64,000 bases of DNA from Taeniopygia guttata. Lineage: Eukaryota > Chordata > Aves > Passeriformes > Estrildidae. Below, one piece after another: positions 38,201 through 49,519 of this stretch. The first letter of the stretch is position 1, and each line of letters starts with the position of its first letter. A model generated the notes under the pieces. It was not told where the DNA came from. It ran no database searches and saw only the letters and a program-made list of their open reading frames with translations. Position numbers and translations under genes: made by a program. Location of the stretch: the NCBI RefSeq assembly GCF_048771995.1, contig NC_133026.1, positions 60,823,001-60,887,000 on the forward strand, in the 5' to 3' direction.

Positions 38201-40775
38201 CAAAACAGCATCGAATCAAGCCAGACAGCGCATTAATTCCTGGGTGAAAAATCAGACAAATGGTAGGTCAGACAAGACTATGAACTATACTTCTCTCTGA
38301 CAACTGTATTTTAGCAATTTCTGAAAGGACATTAGAGGAGAAATTTCCTCTTCCTGTCCCCATTAGTGGATATTTTCTGTGGAAAGGGATGACTCTATTG
38401 CAGCTGTGTGGCAGTGACAGAGTGTTTTAAACACGTCTGGCAAAGGCAGAGGTGCCATGATATGCACACTTAATATGCACCTTTTATATGCACAATTTTT
38501 GTATCTAGAGGGATTAACTCATGCAAGGTTACTTCCAGCTTTCTAGAATATTGGCATATTATTACAAGGATGTGCTGGATAGGTAAAAAGTAGGCTTCCA
38601 GGGGAGAAAGTAATGCACACTAAACTGATGCTGGGAAATCAGTAATTCAGAAACTTGTGTGCATTTATTGTGTTGAGGTAGGAGGAAAAACCTATAGTGA
38701 ATTGTGAGAAACAAACATATTGAGAAAAATCTGTGTTTGTTCTTCTGTCTCCCTTTCCTTCTTTTCTATATAAGTATTTATTTTTGGCAAGTGCTGGTTA
38801 GAATTGTTCCTGGGAATCTATAACACTCTTGAACTTCCATGTCTTCTTGCAGAAATGTCTGGCAGTGTATTATTAAATCATTGTCATGATCCTTAATTCA
38901 ATGTGCAGACTTTTGGAGAAGGAAAAGTCAAGTGAAGGAGAAGTATATGGATTGGCTTCTAAAATGTAAGACCACTGCTATGAAACTTACCACTCTGTAC
39001 CCTATGTTTTTCTTAAAGGACAGATCCAGGATTTCCTTGAACCAAGCTCTGTTAATCCTCAGACTGCGCTGGTCCTTGTGAATGCCATTTACTTCAAAGG
39101 GATATGGAAGACCCCGTTTAAAGAAGAGCACACGCAGGAAGTGCCCTTCAATGTGACAGAGGTAGGGGGCACAGACACAGTTTCTGGCCTGTGTATTTGT
39201 TGTATTTACAGTGTATTTGTTGAATTTACAGTTCTGTTATAATTGGCTGGGTGATTTACCAGGGTGCCTCACTGTCAGATTTATAACAGCTGTGTCTGAC
39301 AGAGCAAACAGCAGATGAGACAAAAATGGAAACACAGCTTCTCTCCAGAGGCAGCATGACTGAAGATTGGGTCCTGTCTTTTCAAAGGCCTTGTACATTT
39401 ATCTGGCCAAAGAAAAAGATTGCTCCCACATCACATCATCTCACATTTTTGTTTTTGCAGCAAGAGAGCAGACCCGTGCAAATGATGTGTCAGAACGGCA
39501 CCTTCAGAGTGGCAAGAGTGGCTGAAGACAAAATTAAGGTCCTGGAGCTTCCATATGCCAGTGAAGAGCTGACCCTGCTGGTGCTGCTGCCTGATGACAT
39601 CTCTGGTCTGGCACAGGTACGGCCTTGGCAGGGCAAGCAGAAGAGTTATGGCTTCAGGGGGGCTTGGCTGCTGTCAGACCTTTTGCTGCCCTTTGGCACC
39701 GGTGACTGCCCACCCCACGGCTGTGCTGGGCAGGCAGGGGAGCACAAAATCTGCCCAGGTGCTCAGGCAGAGCCTTTTGGGAGAGTCCTGAGCTCAGTTT
39801 TATAGAATGAAGGTAAAGCAGTGTAGTGCTGCTGCAGACCTGCAGAAGAAGGTGTATATATAGGCAGTGTTATAAAATTAGCCAACTATACTCAAGAAAG
39901 GAGAAAAATCAATGCAGCCCAAAATATATGAACAATTACTCATATTTCAGTAATGTTTTTAAATTATAAAATAGAGTTATTACAGATGTAGAAGAGTTTG
40001 CATTTGTTAGGTGCTACCAACTGTAGGTACAATTTCATGGTCTTGTTTTTGCAGTCTTTCACAAAGCTGACTAATTTACTAAGCTGTGAAACTGTTGGGT
40101 TGTGCTTCATGAGACACAAGATTACCTGGACAAAGGGGGATGTGTTTAGCTGGTAAAAATCTGAATAAAAGCAAAGTGACACAGGCAGTACTAGAGAGGC
40201 AATTAATAAAATACCTGAAGGAAGCCAATAGGATGAGCTTCAGGAACCATTCTGGTTAGGGTTTTACTTTTATGATAGGCTTGACAGAAATGAATGGTAG
40301 GAAGAAGTTGGATTTTTATCCCATGAGTTTCATTTCCTGCCTCTCTTTGCAGCTTGAGAACAAAATCAACTTTGAAAAACTTGCCGAATGGACCAGTTCC
40401 AGGGTGCTGGAAGAGAAGAAGGTGAAAGTGTACCTCCCACGCATGAAGATTGAGGAGAAATATAACCTCACATCTGTCCTGACATCCTTGGGTATGACTG
40501 ACCTGTTCAGCCCCTCGGCCAACCTCTCTGGCATCTCTTCAGCAGAGGGCCTGAGGGTATCTGAGGCTGTCCACAAGGCATACATGGAAGTCACTGAAGA
40601 GGGCACTGAGGAGGCTGGCTCAGCAGATGATACAGAAGACATCCAACATTCCTCTGAATTTGAAGAGTTTAGGGCTGACCACCCGTTTCTTTTCTTGATC
40701 AAACACAATCCAAGCAACCTGATCCTCTTCTTTGGTAGATATTGTTCTCCCGAAGGAGAAAAGGGCTGGAAATAA
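35202..40775 (+). CDS. SERPINB14C: Ovalbumin-related protein X (OVALX)-like serpin
   Basis: Coding exons are 35202-35369, 35925-35987, 37245-37373, 38145-38262, 39019-39161, 39461-39616 and 40353-40775, giving 399 residues. Start MGSISAANAEFCFDVF, exon 3 IAGLGS..QTKVQK and exon 4 CGKSVNIHLLFKE match chicken OVALX, an egg-white protein. The N-glycosylation motif in YNLTSVL (Asn297) is the site used in ovalbumin. No cleaved signal peptide is visible; ovalbumins are secreted with an internal uncleaved signal. The hinge EEGTEEAGSADD has Glu at P12 and acidic residues further on, so it is unlikely to inhibit proteases. The predicted P1-P1' is Gln357-His358. The usual ov-serpin end is CSP, but here the frame runs on with EGEKGWK because the ancestral stop codon has become GAA. 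Exons 7 and 8 are nearly identical to those of the OVALY-like gene. Probably expressed in the oviduct under steroid control, by analogy with chicken. Confidence 0.9.
36106..36246. repeat. A/C-rich strand-asymmetric tract
   Basis: About 140 bases that are nearly all A and C on the + strand, with several CCCCAAAA-like units. It is in intron 3 of the OVALX-like gene and is absent from the homologous intron of the OVALY-like gene, so it arose after the duplication. Confidence 0.85.
39344..39849 (+). repeat. Homogenised tract around exon 7, copy in OVALX-like gene
   Basis: Part of intron 6, exon 7 and the first 230 bp of intron 7 are nearly identical to 52595-53100, with about 13 differences in about 505 bp. 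Around half of these fall in the exon segment encoding YASEELTL versus YASGEMSL. Similarity stops sharply at the right end, where the flanking intron becomes unrelated. Confidence 0.85.
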
Positions 40776-41961
40776 TGCTTGCCTACCCCTAAGAAACAAA
40801 CCTCCTTTACTCTAGTATTGTAGTATAATCTCATCTCTTCAATATTTTCTGCAAGTGGAAAGGCTAGTCCAAGTTGTGCCCTCTCCTGAAGCTTCCATAA
40901 CTAAGACACACCTGCAGGTGAGGAAACGGCAGCACGTGTGTTTGCTCCTTTCCCTTCTCAGACTGGGTTCAGTGTGGATTGAGCCAAGCAAAGAGTAAGC
41001 CCTCAGAGGATAGAGGCCCTCATGAGCCAGGAAGGGGTCAGATGATTTTCACTTGAAGGAGTGGCAGACAGGGCACCAAGTCTTTGGTATTCCATTACTT
41101 GGAAAGACATGGGCTGTGCTCATCGCATTCCCTGGTAACTATCCTGCTAACAAACCCATACAGCTCCTGAAACACTGGCTTTGAAGTCCCCAGACTGAAG
41201 AAGATGCTTGTGGACAAGATTCTGCTATGCAGGGTATTAATTGGTGCCCATGTAATTTTTTTTTCCACTTATCTCTTGGGAAATGGTGCACATATGACCA
41301 GAGCTGTCCTCTCACCATGGGCACCTCATGTAATACTGAATTTCTTCCAGAGGTTTTCCAAAGTCATACAGAGTTTCCCTTCCACTTCAGAATGTTCAAG
41401 GAGATCTAACTTTGTCTAGGTACAGTATGTCTTCTCACAGAGTATAGCTTCAAAGCCTGAAACATGGATATCTGGATGATCTAGGACTACAACTGCCAAA
41501 AAAAAAAAAAATCTGAATTCTTGTTTAAAACATTGCAAGTCACTTCAAATTTGAGAACATTTTGATTTTTGTGAAAAATCATGAAAGTGATGTTAAAAAA
41601 ATCTGATTTCTCCATGGGAGTTTTGTAAAAAAACCCACAGTTTTAAAATTAATTCCTGTCTCTGTTTACCTTGCTTAGCAAGATAAACTTCAATTTGTTC
41701 CTGAAAAGTTCTCAGTTGTTCAAAATTCAAGAACATTATTATTCCATGAATGTAGCTGGGCTTCTTTATTCCTATTATAGTTCAAGACTAAATCTCTTAT
41801 TTTCAAGAAATACATCAGAATCCTAATTTTCTCTGTCTTTTTCTGATATGTCCACTAGCATCTCCAAGTATGATTTCATTGTTTCAATATTATGACTGTT
41901 TTCATTCTAATCATATATTGCTGATTTTGATGCACATAATTGATTTTTTCTTTCTTAACAC

Positions 41962-41967
41962 AATAAA
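41962..41967 (+). terminator. SERPINB14C: Poly(A) signal of the OVALX-like gene
   Basis: AATAAA here lies in sequence homologous to the 3' UTR end of the OVALY-like gene (signal at 54699-54704). This implies a 3' UTR of about 1.2 kb, longer than the roughly 0.65-0.7 kb typical of this group because of the extra segment at about 40870-41450. Confidence 0.55.
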
Positions 41968-42479
41968 AATAAGTCACAAATCCTGGTAATGAAATTGTGA
42001 ATTTTCTTAATCTTCTGCGTGACTAACCCTTAAAACATTATAACATTGGTAACTGTTGTGAGCAAAATGGGATTTAGTACAAAATTCTCCAGTTTTTAGA
42101 ATGAATAAAGTATGTAGATACGAAGTTTCCTATCCATTTATGAAATCAATGAGTGCACATATCTATAGTTTGAGTCCTCTCTGTAATACTGATTACCAAG
42201 AAATAGCCCAATGAAGTATTAACTTGTTCTTATGTATCCTTTGAATCAAATCCAATGGATATGAAGATGCATTATTAGCTGGATAAATATTTCAAGGAAA
42301 AATTGCTCCAGCAACTCTGCCACTTGAGATGATGAAATCATCCAAAAAAATCATATAACTCAAAGGGCATTAGAAAGAATAAGTAGATGGACAACTCTTA
42401 GGCAAAGCATTTCCCCACTGAGAGTTTTGAGAGGAGGTATTCTGACATTAATATCAGTTATTCCAATAATAAGGGACAT

Positions 42480-43170
42480 ATAGACTGGGCAATAAGTTGC
42501 TGGAGGACCCCATGCAAAGAGAGCTGGTGGTCCTGGTCGATGACAAGTTGAACATGAGCCAGCAGTGCTCTGGCTGCCAGGAGGGCCAACCCTGTCCTGG
42601 GGGGCATCAGGCACAGCATGGCCAGGCAGGAAAGGATTGTCCCACTCTGCTCTGGGGCAGCCTCACCTCCAGTCCTGGGGGCAGTTTTGGGAGCCACAAT
42701 ATAACAAAGACAATAAACTGTTGGGGAGTATCCAAAGGAGGGCCATGAGGATGGTAAAGGGCCTTGAGGGGAAGCATTAGAAGGAGCAGCTGAGATCTTG
42801 GTTTATTCAGCCTGGAGAAGAAGACATTGAGGGATAAACATCATTGCAGACTGCTGCTTCCTCAGGTGGGGAAGCAGAGGACCAGGAGCTCATCTCCTCT
42901 CTGGTGACTCGTAACAGGCCCTGAGGGAATATCAGGAATCTGTGTAAGGGTAGGCTTAGGTTAGATACTAGGAAAAGACTTTTCACCCAGAGGGTGTTTG
43001 GGTGCTGGAACAGGCTCCCCAGGGAAGCAATTATAGCACCAGCCTGATAAAGTACAAGAAATGATTTTGGGTACATGCTGTGATTCCTGGGGCTGTCATA
43101 TGGGGCCAGAAGTAGGACTTCATGATACTGATGTTTCTCTTCCAACTCAGGACATTCTATGATTCTATTT
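42480..43170 (+). mobile_element. CR1 LINE 3' fragment, sense
   Basis: This segment carries the end of the CR1 reverse-transcriptase frame (a short frame with ELVVLVDDKLNMSQQC near 42518-42565). The CR1 3' UTR follows, including the block 'ggaacaggctccccaggga' and the terminal 'attctatgattctat' repeat. It is diverged and 5'-truncated. Confidence 0.88.
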
Positions 43171-44287
43171 CCACATTAAGATATAGTGTGGCATGATAAA
43201 AGCAGATCTGTAGAGGAAAGAAGGTGGTGCTACCTGTCTGACATCCACGTTATTTGAATGTCATCAGGATGTTTGTGATGTAGACTCAGGTTTTTTTTCA
43301 GTGATAAAGGCAGCTATTTCACCAAGTACATTTTAACTATTTTTCTTTAGAAGTCAAAGCAGTGGTCTAAACGCTTCCAAGAGATGCAAAATTTCAACAT
43401 CTCAAGGCTTGCCATAAACAGTTTAATCACTATCTGCATCTCCTGTAGCCAGAAGCACTTGATCCAGTCTGTTAAATTTAAAAGCCTGTACACTTAAACA
43501 ATAAGAAGAATTCAAAAGGGTTACCTTTGAAAACTTTCCTTCCTCTGATGATTAAACTGGAAGGTTCTTAAAGTACAAAGATATGCCTCAGTGACCAATG
43601 TTTTTTCCTGAACAGCAATAGTGGTGAAAATGAAGTCATGGGAGAAAGGCAAAGGGGCCGTGAGACTCAGAGGCAAGTACAAAGCTTCTCCTTTCCAAAA
43701 AGAAAAGACAGGAGGCAGTAAAAAGTGCAAATTCAGAAATACTGAACTAAAGCTGTAACTTGCTTTAATATTTGCTTTTAACAATATTTAAATGCTTCAA
43801 AAGTTTTTCATTAAAAAAGGCAAAAACAAATAAACAAACCTTGAAAATGTGCTTGTTATGACTGGCATTTCTGTCACAGACTTCCAAATGGGTTTTCTGA
43901 AGAACAGAGACCCTTCTTCTCTTACAGACTGCTGTGCATTACCAGAAATAAAGCTTAGCAGGTAACAAGACAAAATCTGAAACCTTCTGCATCTCGTGGT
44001 ACAAACTGCATGCCTCCAGAAAGCACAAAGAGACATCCAAGGGTCTGCCACTATGAAGCAACTTTTCTCTCTGTAAAGCATGGAAATAATACTTGTCTAT
44101 GAAGTGCCACACAAACTCCCATTCCAAGTGCCTCATCCACACTGCTGTACTTTCTTTGCACATTAATGTGAGGTAACTCTGCTCTCTCAATCTCCCTTGG
44201 GGTCTTCCTCTAGATATAGTAGGTAAGCAGAGAACAGCTGAGACTGGAAGTGGCCTCTGCTGATTTTTTTTCCGAGCTCCCCCTTTC

Positions 44288-44920
44288 AATCAAGGTCAGC
44301 TACAGCAGGTTACTTGGGATCATGTCCTTCTGGGTTTTGAATATTTCCAAGGATTGAGACTCCACAGCCTCTTTGTGCAACCTAGATTTACCTCCCTTAT
44401 CCAAAAGAAATTGTATTTTCTTATGTAATGAGAAATGTATGTTTCATATGTATTTCTTATGTAATATAAATCTAATTTCTGCTATTTCAGGTTGTGTCCC
44501 TTCTCTCTTGCTGGTTCACAGGAGAAAGTCTAGCAGCATCTCCTTTTTACCCTCCCATCAACAAGGCTATGTGCAAGGATAAGATCCCCCTGCACTTTCT
44601 CTTCTCCAGGGTAACAAGTCCCATGTCTCTGAGCCTCTCCTCTCATGATGTATACTTTAAGCACTTAATCATCTTCTCTGGTCCTGCTCCCCAGGACATT
44701 CCATCTCTTTTGGAAAGGAAAGCCCAGAGCCAGACAGAGCATTCCATCTGTGGTCCCACCAGTGCTAAGTAGAGGGGCAGGAAAGCTTCCCTTTACCTGC
44801 TGACAGTGCCTTTTTAAGGCATCCCCTTGTGATATTGACTTTACTTGCCATAAGGACAGATTGCTGACTCACAGTCAGCTCAGTGTCTGCCAGGCCTCCC
44901 AGTTATCTTTTTGCAAAGCC
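44288..44920 (-). mobile_element. CR1 LINE 3' fragment, antisense
   Basis: The reverse complement reads as the CR1 3' region. On the + strand it runs from the block resembling 'gggttttgaatatttcc', through 'ctgcactttctcttctccag', to the antisense of the end of the RT frame near 44870-44920. A short AT-rich insertion disrupts it around 44410-44490. Confidence 0.82.
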
Positions 44921-45524
44921 AACATAATGGCATGGACCTTTGTGTGATGATATTTCTCCTTTTCTGCAGTCTTTTCCTGCAGGAGGCATGTCAGGAATAT
45001 TGCCAATAATCTCAGTAGGCTGCTATTCAGAGGAGAGGAAGGCTTTGTGGAAGGATATCTGTGTTGAAACAAACCAAGAGATTAGTTTATCCTATTTTGT
45101 GCAAAAGAAAAATGCTATTTTTCGTGGGAGTGTGTGCTGAGATAAAGGACATGACGGGCAGACTGTGAGTGATGGGAGGTAACGTAGCAGGCATGGTGAC
45201 ATGGGCAGTGTTAGCCACAGGCTGCCACAAGCAGGCTTTTCTGTGGGGAGGGATGCTGGTAAGTTCCACGTGGCACAGTCAATGCCAGTGAGTAAGGCCA
45301 TACCCGGTGTCACCCTGGCAGCTGCCTGATTCCATGGACTTGGGGGATGAATAAGGGACATCACATATGCTGTGGTGCCTGATGAAGGGACAGCTGTGTG
45401 TGTTGGTCTAGAACCTGTAGAGCTGCAGAACCTGGATGTTGTGTGCACTGCTAAGGGTGAGTGATTTGTGACCAAATCCATCACAGGATCCTTCTGAAGA
45501 TGCCTTCACTGAGGTATGCATAGG

Positions 45525-46195
45525 CCTGTCACAGCCTGTGGGTGGCCAAGGCAGCCCTGCCAGCAAAGGTACCCAACACTTTCAGGGCACAGGGCTGCCA
45601 ATGAAAGATGCCAGGTGGGCCAAGAGCTCCTGTCTGAAGGAGCTTGACCAGACACCTAAAGCTTCTTCAGACTGGGGGAAGAACACAGTCCTACAGGACA
45701 ACTGAGAGAGAAACCATCATTAATTAGCTACAGAACCAAGGTCTGCAGTAGCGCCTAACTGAACAATCACTGGCACTCACTCTGAGCAAGACAAACACGA
45801 AACAATCAAAATGCTCCTTCCCACTGACAAAAGAACAGCAGCATGGATGCAAACTAAATCTTGAGCTGTGCGTGGGATGTTGTGATTGGATGAGAGGCTT
45901 TGGTCTGTGAGCTGACCTGGACTTCATATCCTTTTGTGAAGGTCCAAATGTCCAACAGTCTGTTGGTTTAGGAATAGCACCACAATGAAATGCCTGGCAG
46001 AGGAAAGGGCAACCAAGCTTTAGCTGACCTCTTTCTTGGGACAAGCATTATCAAACAAGGATGTGTGGATAAACACATCCTTTTGTGTTTGTGCTGCATT
46101 ACACAGCTGTGCTGGACAGGGCAATACATTATCTTCTCTCTGAGGAAGTGTTTCAACTTCAGGAAGGTTTGCTTAACCTCACTAGACTCCATGAC
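45525..46195 (+). repeat. Dispersed repeat, copy 1
   Basis: It aligns with 63103-63835 in the same orientation at roughly 80% identity. Shared strings include 'ctgaaggagcttgaccaga', 'gagagaaaccatcatt', 'gattggatgagaggctttg', 'cacaatgaaatgcctggca' and 'ctgacctctttcttgggac'. It could be an old interspersed element, possibly an LTR remnant, or a tandem-duplication landmark of the serpin cluster, because both copies lie on the 3' side of an ovalbumin-family gene. Confidence 0.85.
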
Positions 46196-47479
46196 AGATT
46201 AAAATTGCCCAGTTCACTAGGCACTACCTCTCATATTCTTACAATTCTGTACTGATAGCTGATCATAACCAAAATTTTTACTTACTTGTGGAATGATTTA
46301 GTTGCCTCTGCAATTTGCTTTACATTAATAATTCATTTGACCAATATAAAATAGAAATGCTAACAAAATCAGTAACCTGGGTTGTCATTAGCACACACGT
46401 AAGCAGTGCCCCTGCTCTACTGTAAACCAGAAAATTTCTTTCATTAGTCAATAGATTCAACTCAGAAATATTTTGCTAACAACATTAATGCTGTGAGTTG
46501 GCTGTTACAAAACACCTGTACCAAGTCATGGGACATCTTTGTAGCTACCAAGTTACAGGCTGTCTATGATGACACAAATCTGATTCAGGTAGATGGGCAC
46601 AGGGGCCATGGTGGCTCACATACGGTGAGTTGAAGCACACCACTAGACAATTTGATAGTCAAGGAAATAGGCTCACGGCATATTCAAACGTTAGAAGTGA
46701 CAGGGACGAACATACTGGCTAGGCCTCTGCCTTCTGAGCTGTCAAGTATACTGCAAAGGACCATGGCCACAAGTGTAGAAGGCAGTTTGAAAAGAAAGAA
46801 GGCAGTCTCAAGATGAAAAAGCAGAAAGAGCAACAGCTGCAGGAACACCTTACAGTTTAGGGAGCACTCCCACCTGCGTGGTTAAAGGTTCACCCTATAC
46901 CGGCACATGCATCCATTCGACCTGTTGTCCTCCCACAAGGTGGGATCCTTTTCAGCTAAATGGGACTCACAACATTGGTGACCAGTTTACACACTGCTCC
47001 TGCGAGAGAATATCTCATTCTCTTTGCAGTAGATCTGCAGTGATGAGCCGCCCAAGGGGGTCAAGGTCTAAACATCTTTCCTCAGAAGCCCTGTTCCTGC
47101 ATAACAAGGGTTGTAATAGATTGGCCTGGGCCACATGCTGTACCATGTAAAGTACCAGTGTGATGTAAATGCATTAGTCCAGACCAAGCTCTCCATGGCT
47201 CCAATTGCATGAGCAACTTCAGCTGAATGGGACTATGAAGAACTGTACTAGAGAGAAAGGTAGGGATGATCCAGAGGCTTTCCTCTTGCACAGACAACAA
47301 AAAGGGTTAAAAAGTCCACCTCTACTCTCCTGAGGCATAATTTGTTCTAGACAATTTCAGAGCCATTTTGTGTATTGACTTTGGATTTCTGTTTTAAAAT
47401 TATGTGGCATTTAAGAGGTCAAAGCATTTTCTTTTATTGTCCCTCCATTCTTTTATTTCAAAGGAATTATGCAACTGGT

Positions 47480-47670
47480 TTCTGCTGGCTATTGTATATT
47501 ATGACTGTCTTGCAGACCATGAATGTTTCTTCAGCTGGTTTGTTCAGCTGATGTGCCATGAAGTTACTTGTGGAAGAATGTAAGAATGGTCTTGTAAGAA
47601 TGGTCTCTGTATGTAAAAAAGGCACATTTTGAACCTAGCATCTGGTGCTGTGACCTGTGGAAAAGAACAG
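47480..47670 (+). promoter_or_regulatory. Upstream block shared by OVALX-like and OVALY-like genes (copy Y)
   Basis: The OVALY-side partner of 33011-33180, with the same order of shared strings and several small insertions, including a local repeat of 'gtaagaatggtct'. It lies about 1.5 kb upstream of the predicted leader exon. Confidence 0.5.
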
Positions 47671-49023
47671 CACACTTTAAACAACCCTTCAAAATTATAC
47701 CTTTTCTGGTAGCATCTCACTAGGATCTAAATATCCTGACGCCTGAATTAAAAAGTTACAGAAATCTTGTCTTCCTTATTTTCTCAGCTTCTCTTTCCCT
47801 AACACATTTTTATTAATTCTGTAGTTCTTCCCTTTACAGATGTGCTGAAATTAATTTATGTTCCCAAAATAGTCTCACTGAGGGTTTTGTTCTACTGATG
47901 TGCTGCCCAGATTGTGACTGTGTCTGAGTTCCTTGAACCAGATCGCTCTGGAATGAAAAACTGCTCTGTGAAACACTATGTCTGTGGTCTTTTACAATGC
48001 AGCAAGGGACACCAGACAAATACATATAACATCTTGCAGAAAAATGTACTTCAATTGTATTAGATTTGTCAATAGACATTGAAAGGAAATGCTCTTTCTT
48101 ATGTTCCTCAGCAGCAAATTTTCTCCATTCTTTAGGAAGAGCTGTGGATTCTGGTGGGAAGGAAGACTAGTGATACTGGTAGTCCAGCCAACAATTGGTG
48201 AAAAGTTGCAATAAATACAGCTGAGCATGTGCTGATCTTACTAAAATGTGTAAGTTCACAAAATGATGACTATGAAATGTATCTGGCCTGTAACTATTCA
48301 AGACAGAGAAATATTAAGGAAAATAAGACAAAATTCCTTACAGACATTCTACAAGACTGAATTCCTCACCATGCATTTTTGTTTTATTTTCACATGCTAT
48401 GTTACACTATTTGCTGCCATAATGAAATCATACTTACTATTCATGTTCCAATGAATAGCTTTTATCATTATTTTTGCTTCAGTCATTGTAATGTTCTCCT
48501 GTCTCTTCTGCAAGGTTTCATGTGCTATGATTAATAAACCTTCCTTTTTGAAAACGTTAAGTTAAAATCCTTTCATTCAGTCTTTTTTTTTTCCTTTTTA
48601 TTTTTGGTTCAAGGAATGGACTTATTCCAAGTAAAAGTGCATGTCTGACATTGAGCTCCATCCATCACTTTATTGGGTAAACACAGAACAGGCAGCAGGG
48701 GCGTGTCACAAAATAACACAAGATATATTTCAAGGGGTTTGTCAAGTCTGCTCCAAGTACAGCTGAGAAGCTGTGCTATACCATTCCCTTGTGAATCTGA
48801 TAAGGTAAGGATAATTTCTTTCAATTATGATATAAGTTCTAATCTGCAAGATAAAAAACAATTGTCTTTTACAATACTTATAATTGAATTGATGTAACCT
48901 CATGTTTGTGTGGCCTTCAATATCAGTTGAAGAAACTCATTATCACGGGATGCCTTCTGCAGAAACCTTACCTGCCTTCAGATGTATCATCTGTATTATT
49001 TTTCTGTTTCACAGTCTGCCATG

Positions 49024-49095
49024 TATAAAGTCAAAGTGTTTGTATTTATGAACTATAGTTTTGTTTACTAACTTTTCCACATTGAAAAGCTGGTG
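49024..49095 (+). promoter_or_regulatory. SERPINB14B: TATA box and non-coding leader exon of the OVALY-like gene
   Basis: TATAAA at 49024-49029 is followed by a predicted start near 49055 and a strong donor (GTAAGT) at 49096. The leader would be about 41 nt, joined across a 407-bp intron to the acceptor at 49502. The layout matches the ovalbumin family, but the leader sequence itself shows little similarity to the OVALX-like one. Confidence 0.5.
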
Positions 49096-49307
49096 GTAAG
49101 TTCCAACAGACTTTCTTCCTTCTTCCTCTATTCTTTAATTATTCATTTACTATTAAAAGACAAAATTGAATTTATTTAAATTCCAGGGGCTATGTAAGTT
49201 ATTCTCTGAACGAAATCAAGGAGTGCAGAATGTTCAAATGACCCCATCATTCTACAGTTCTGTGTTATCTTTAATAGTTACATTTTCAAAGATAAATGAC
49301 AACAACC

Positions 49308-49331
49308 ACCCCCCCCCCCCCCCACCCCCCA
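49308..49331. repeat. Poly-C tract
   Basis: A run of about 15 C, then A, then a shorter C run, in intron 1 of the OVALY-like gene. Length variation or assembly error is likely here. Confidence 0.9.
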
Positions 49332-49519
49332 CCAAGCATTTGCTTCATGAATTTGTTTCTTCACCGGGAACAAAAACAGAGCTTAAAGCCTAAAACATAA
49401 TAGTAGGCAGAATAGTTAAATAATAAAAAAAACCAACCTTATGTCATGTTACCTTATGACCTATTTCACCACAGTAAGTCAGACTCTTTCTCTTTGCATT
49501 AGACAACAGGGATTTCACA

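Larger units (their letters stand above)
40776..49020. other. Intergenic DNA between OVALX-like and OVALY-like genes
   Basis: It begins with the OVALX-like 3' UTR (to about 41985). This has an extra stretch of roughly 580 bp (about 40870-41450) not found in the OVALY-like UTR. Next come two CR1 fragments, the dispersed repeat at 45525-46195 and the shared upstream block at 47480-47670. No further serpin exon was found. Confidence 0.6.

Noticed and set aside
39326-39805. 159-codon frame spanning exon 7 of the OVALX-like gene, with a twin at 52605-53054
   Set aside because: Only the middle is serpin coding. The ends are intron read-through that stays open in both copies because the introns are nearly identical. 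Splice sites at 39461 and 39616 bound the real exon.
40316-40834. Long antisense frame opposite exon 8 of the OVALX-like gene
   Set aside because: A shadow of the conserved coding exon. The same antisense frame appears opposite the OVALY-like exon because the exons are nearly identical.
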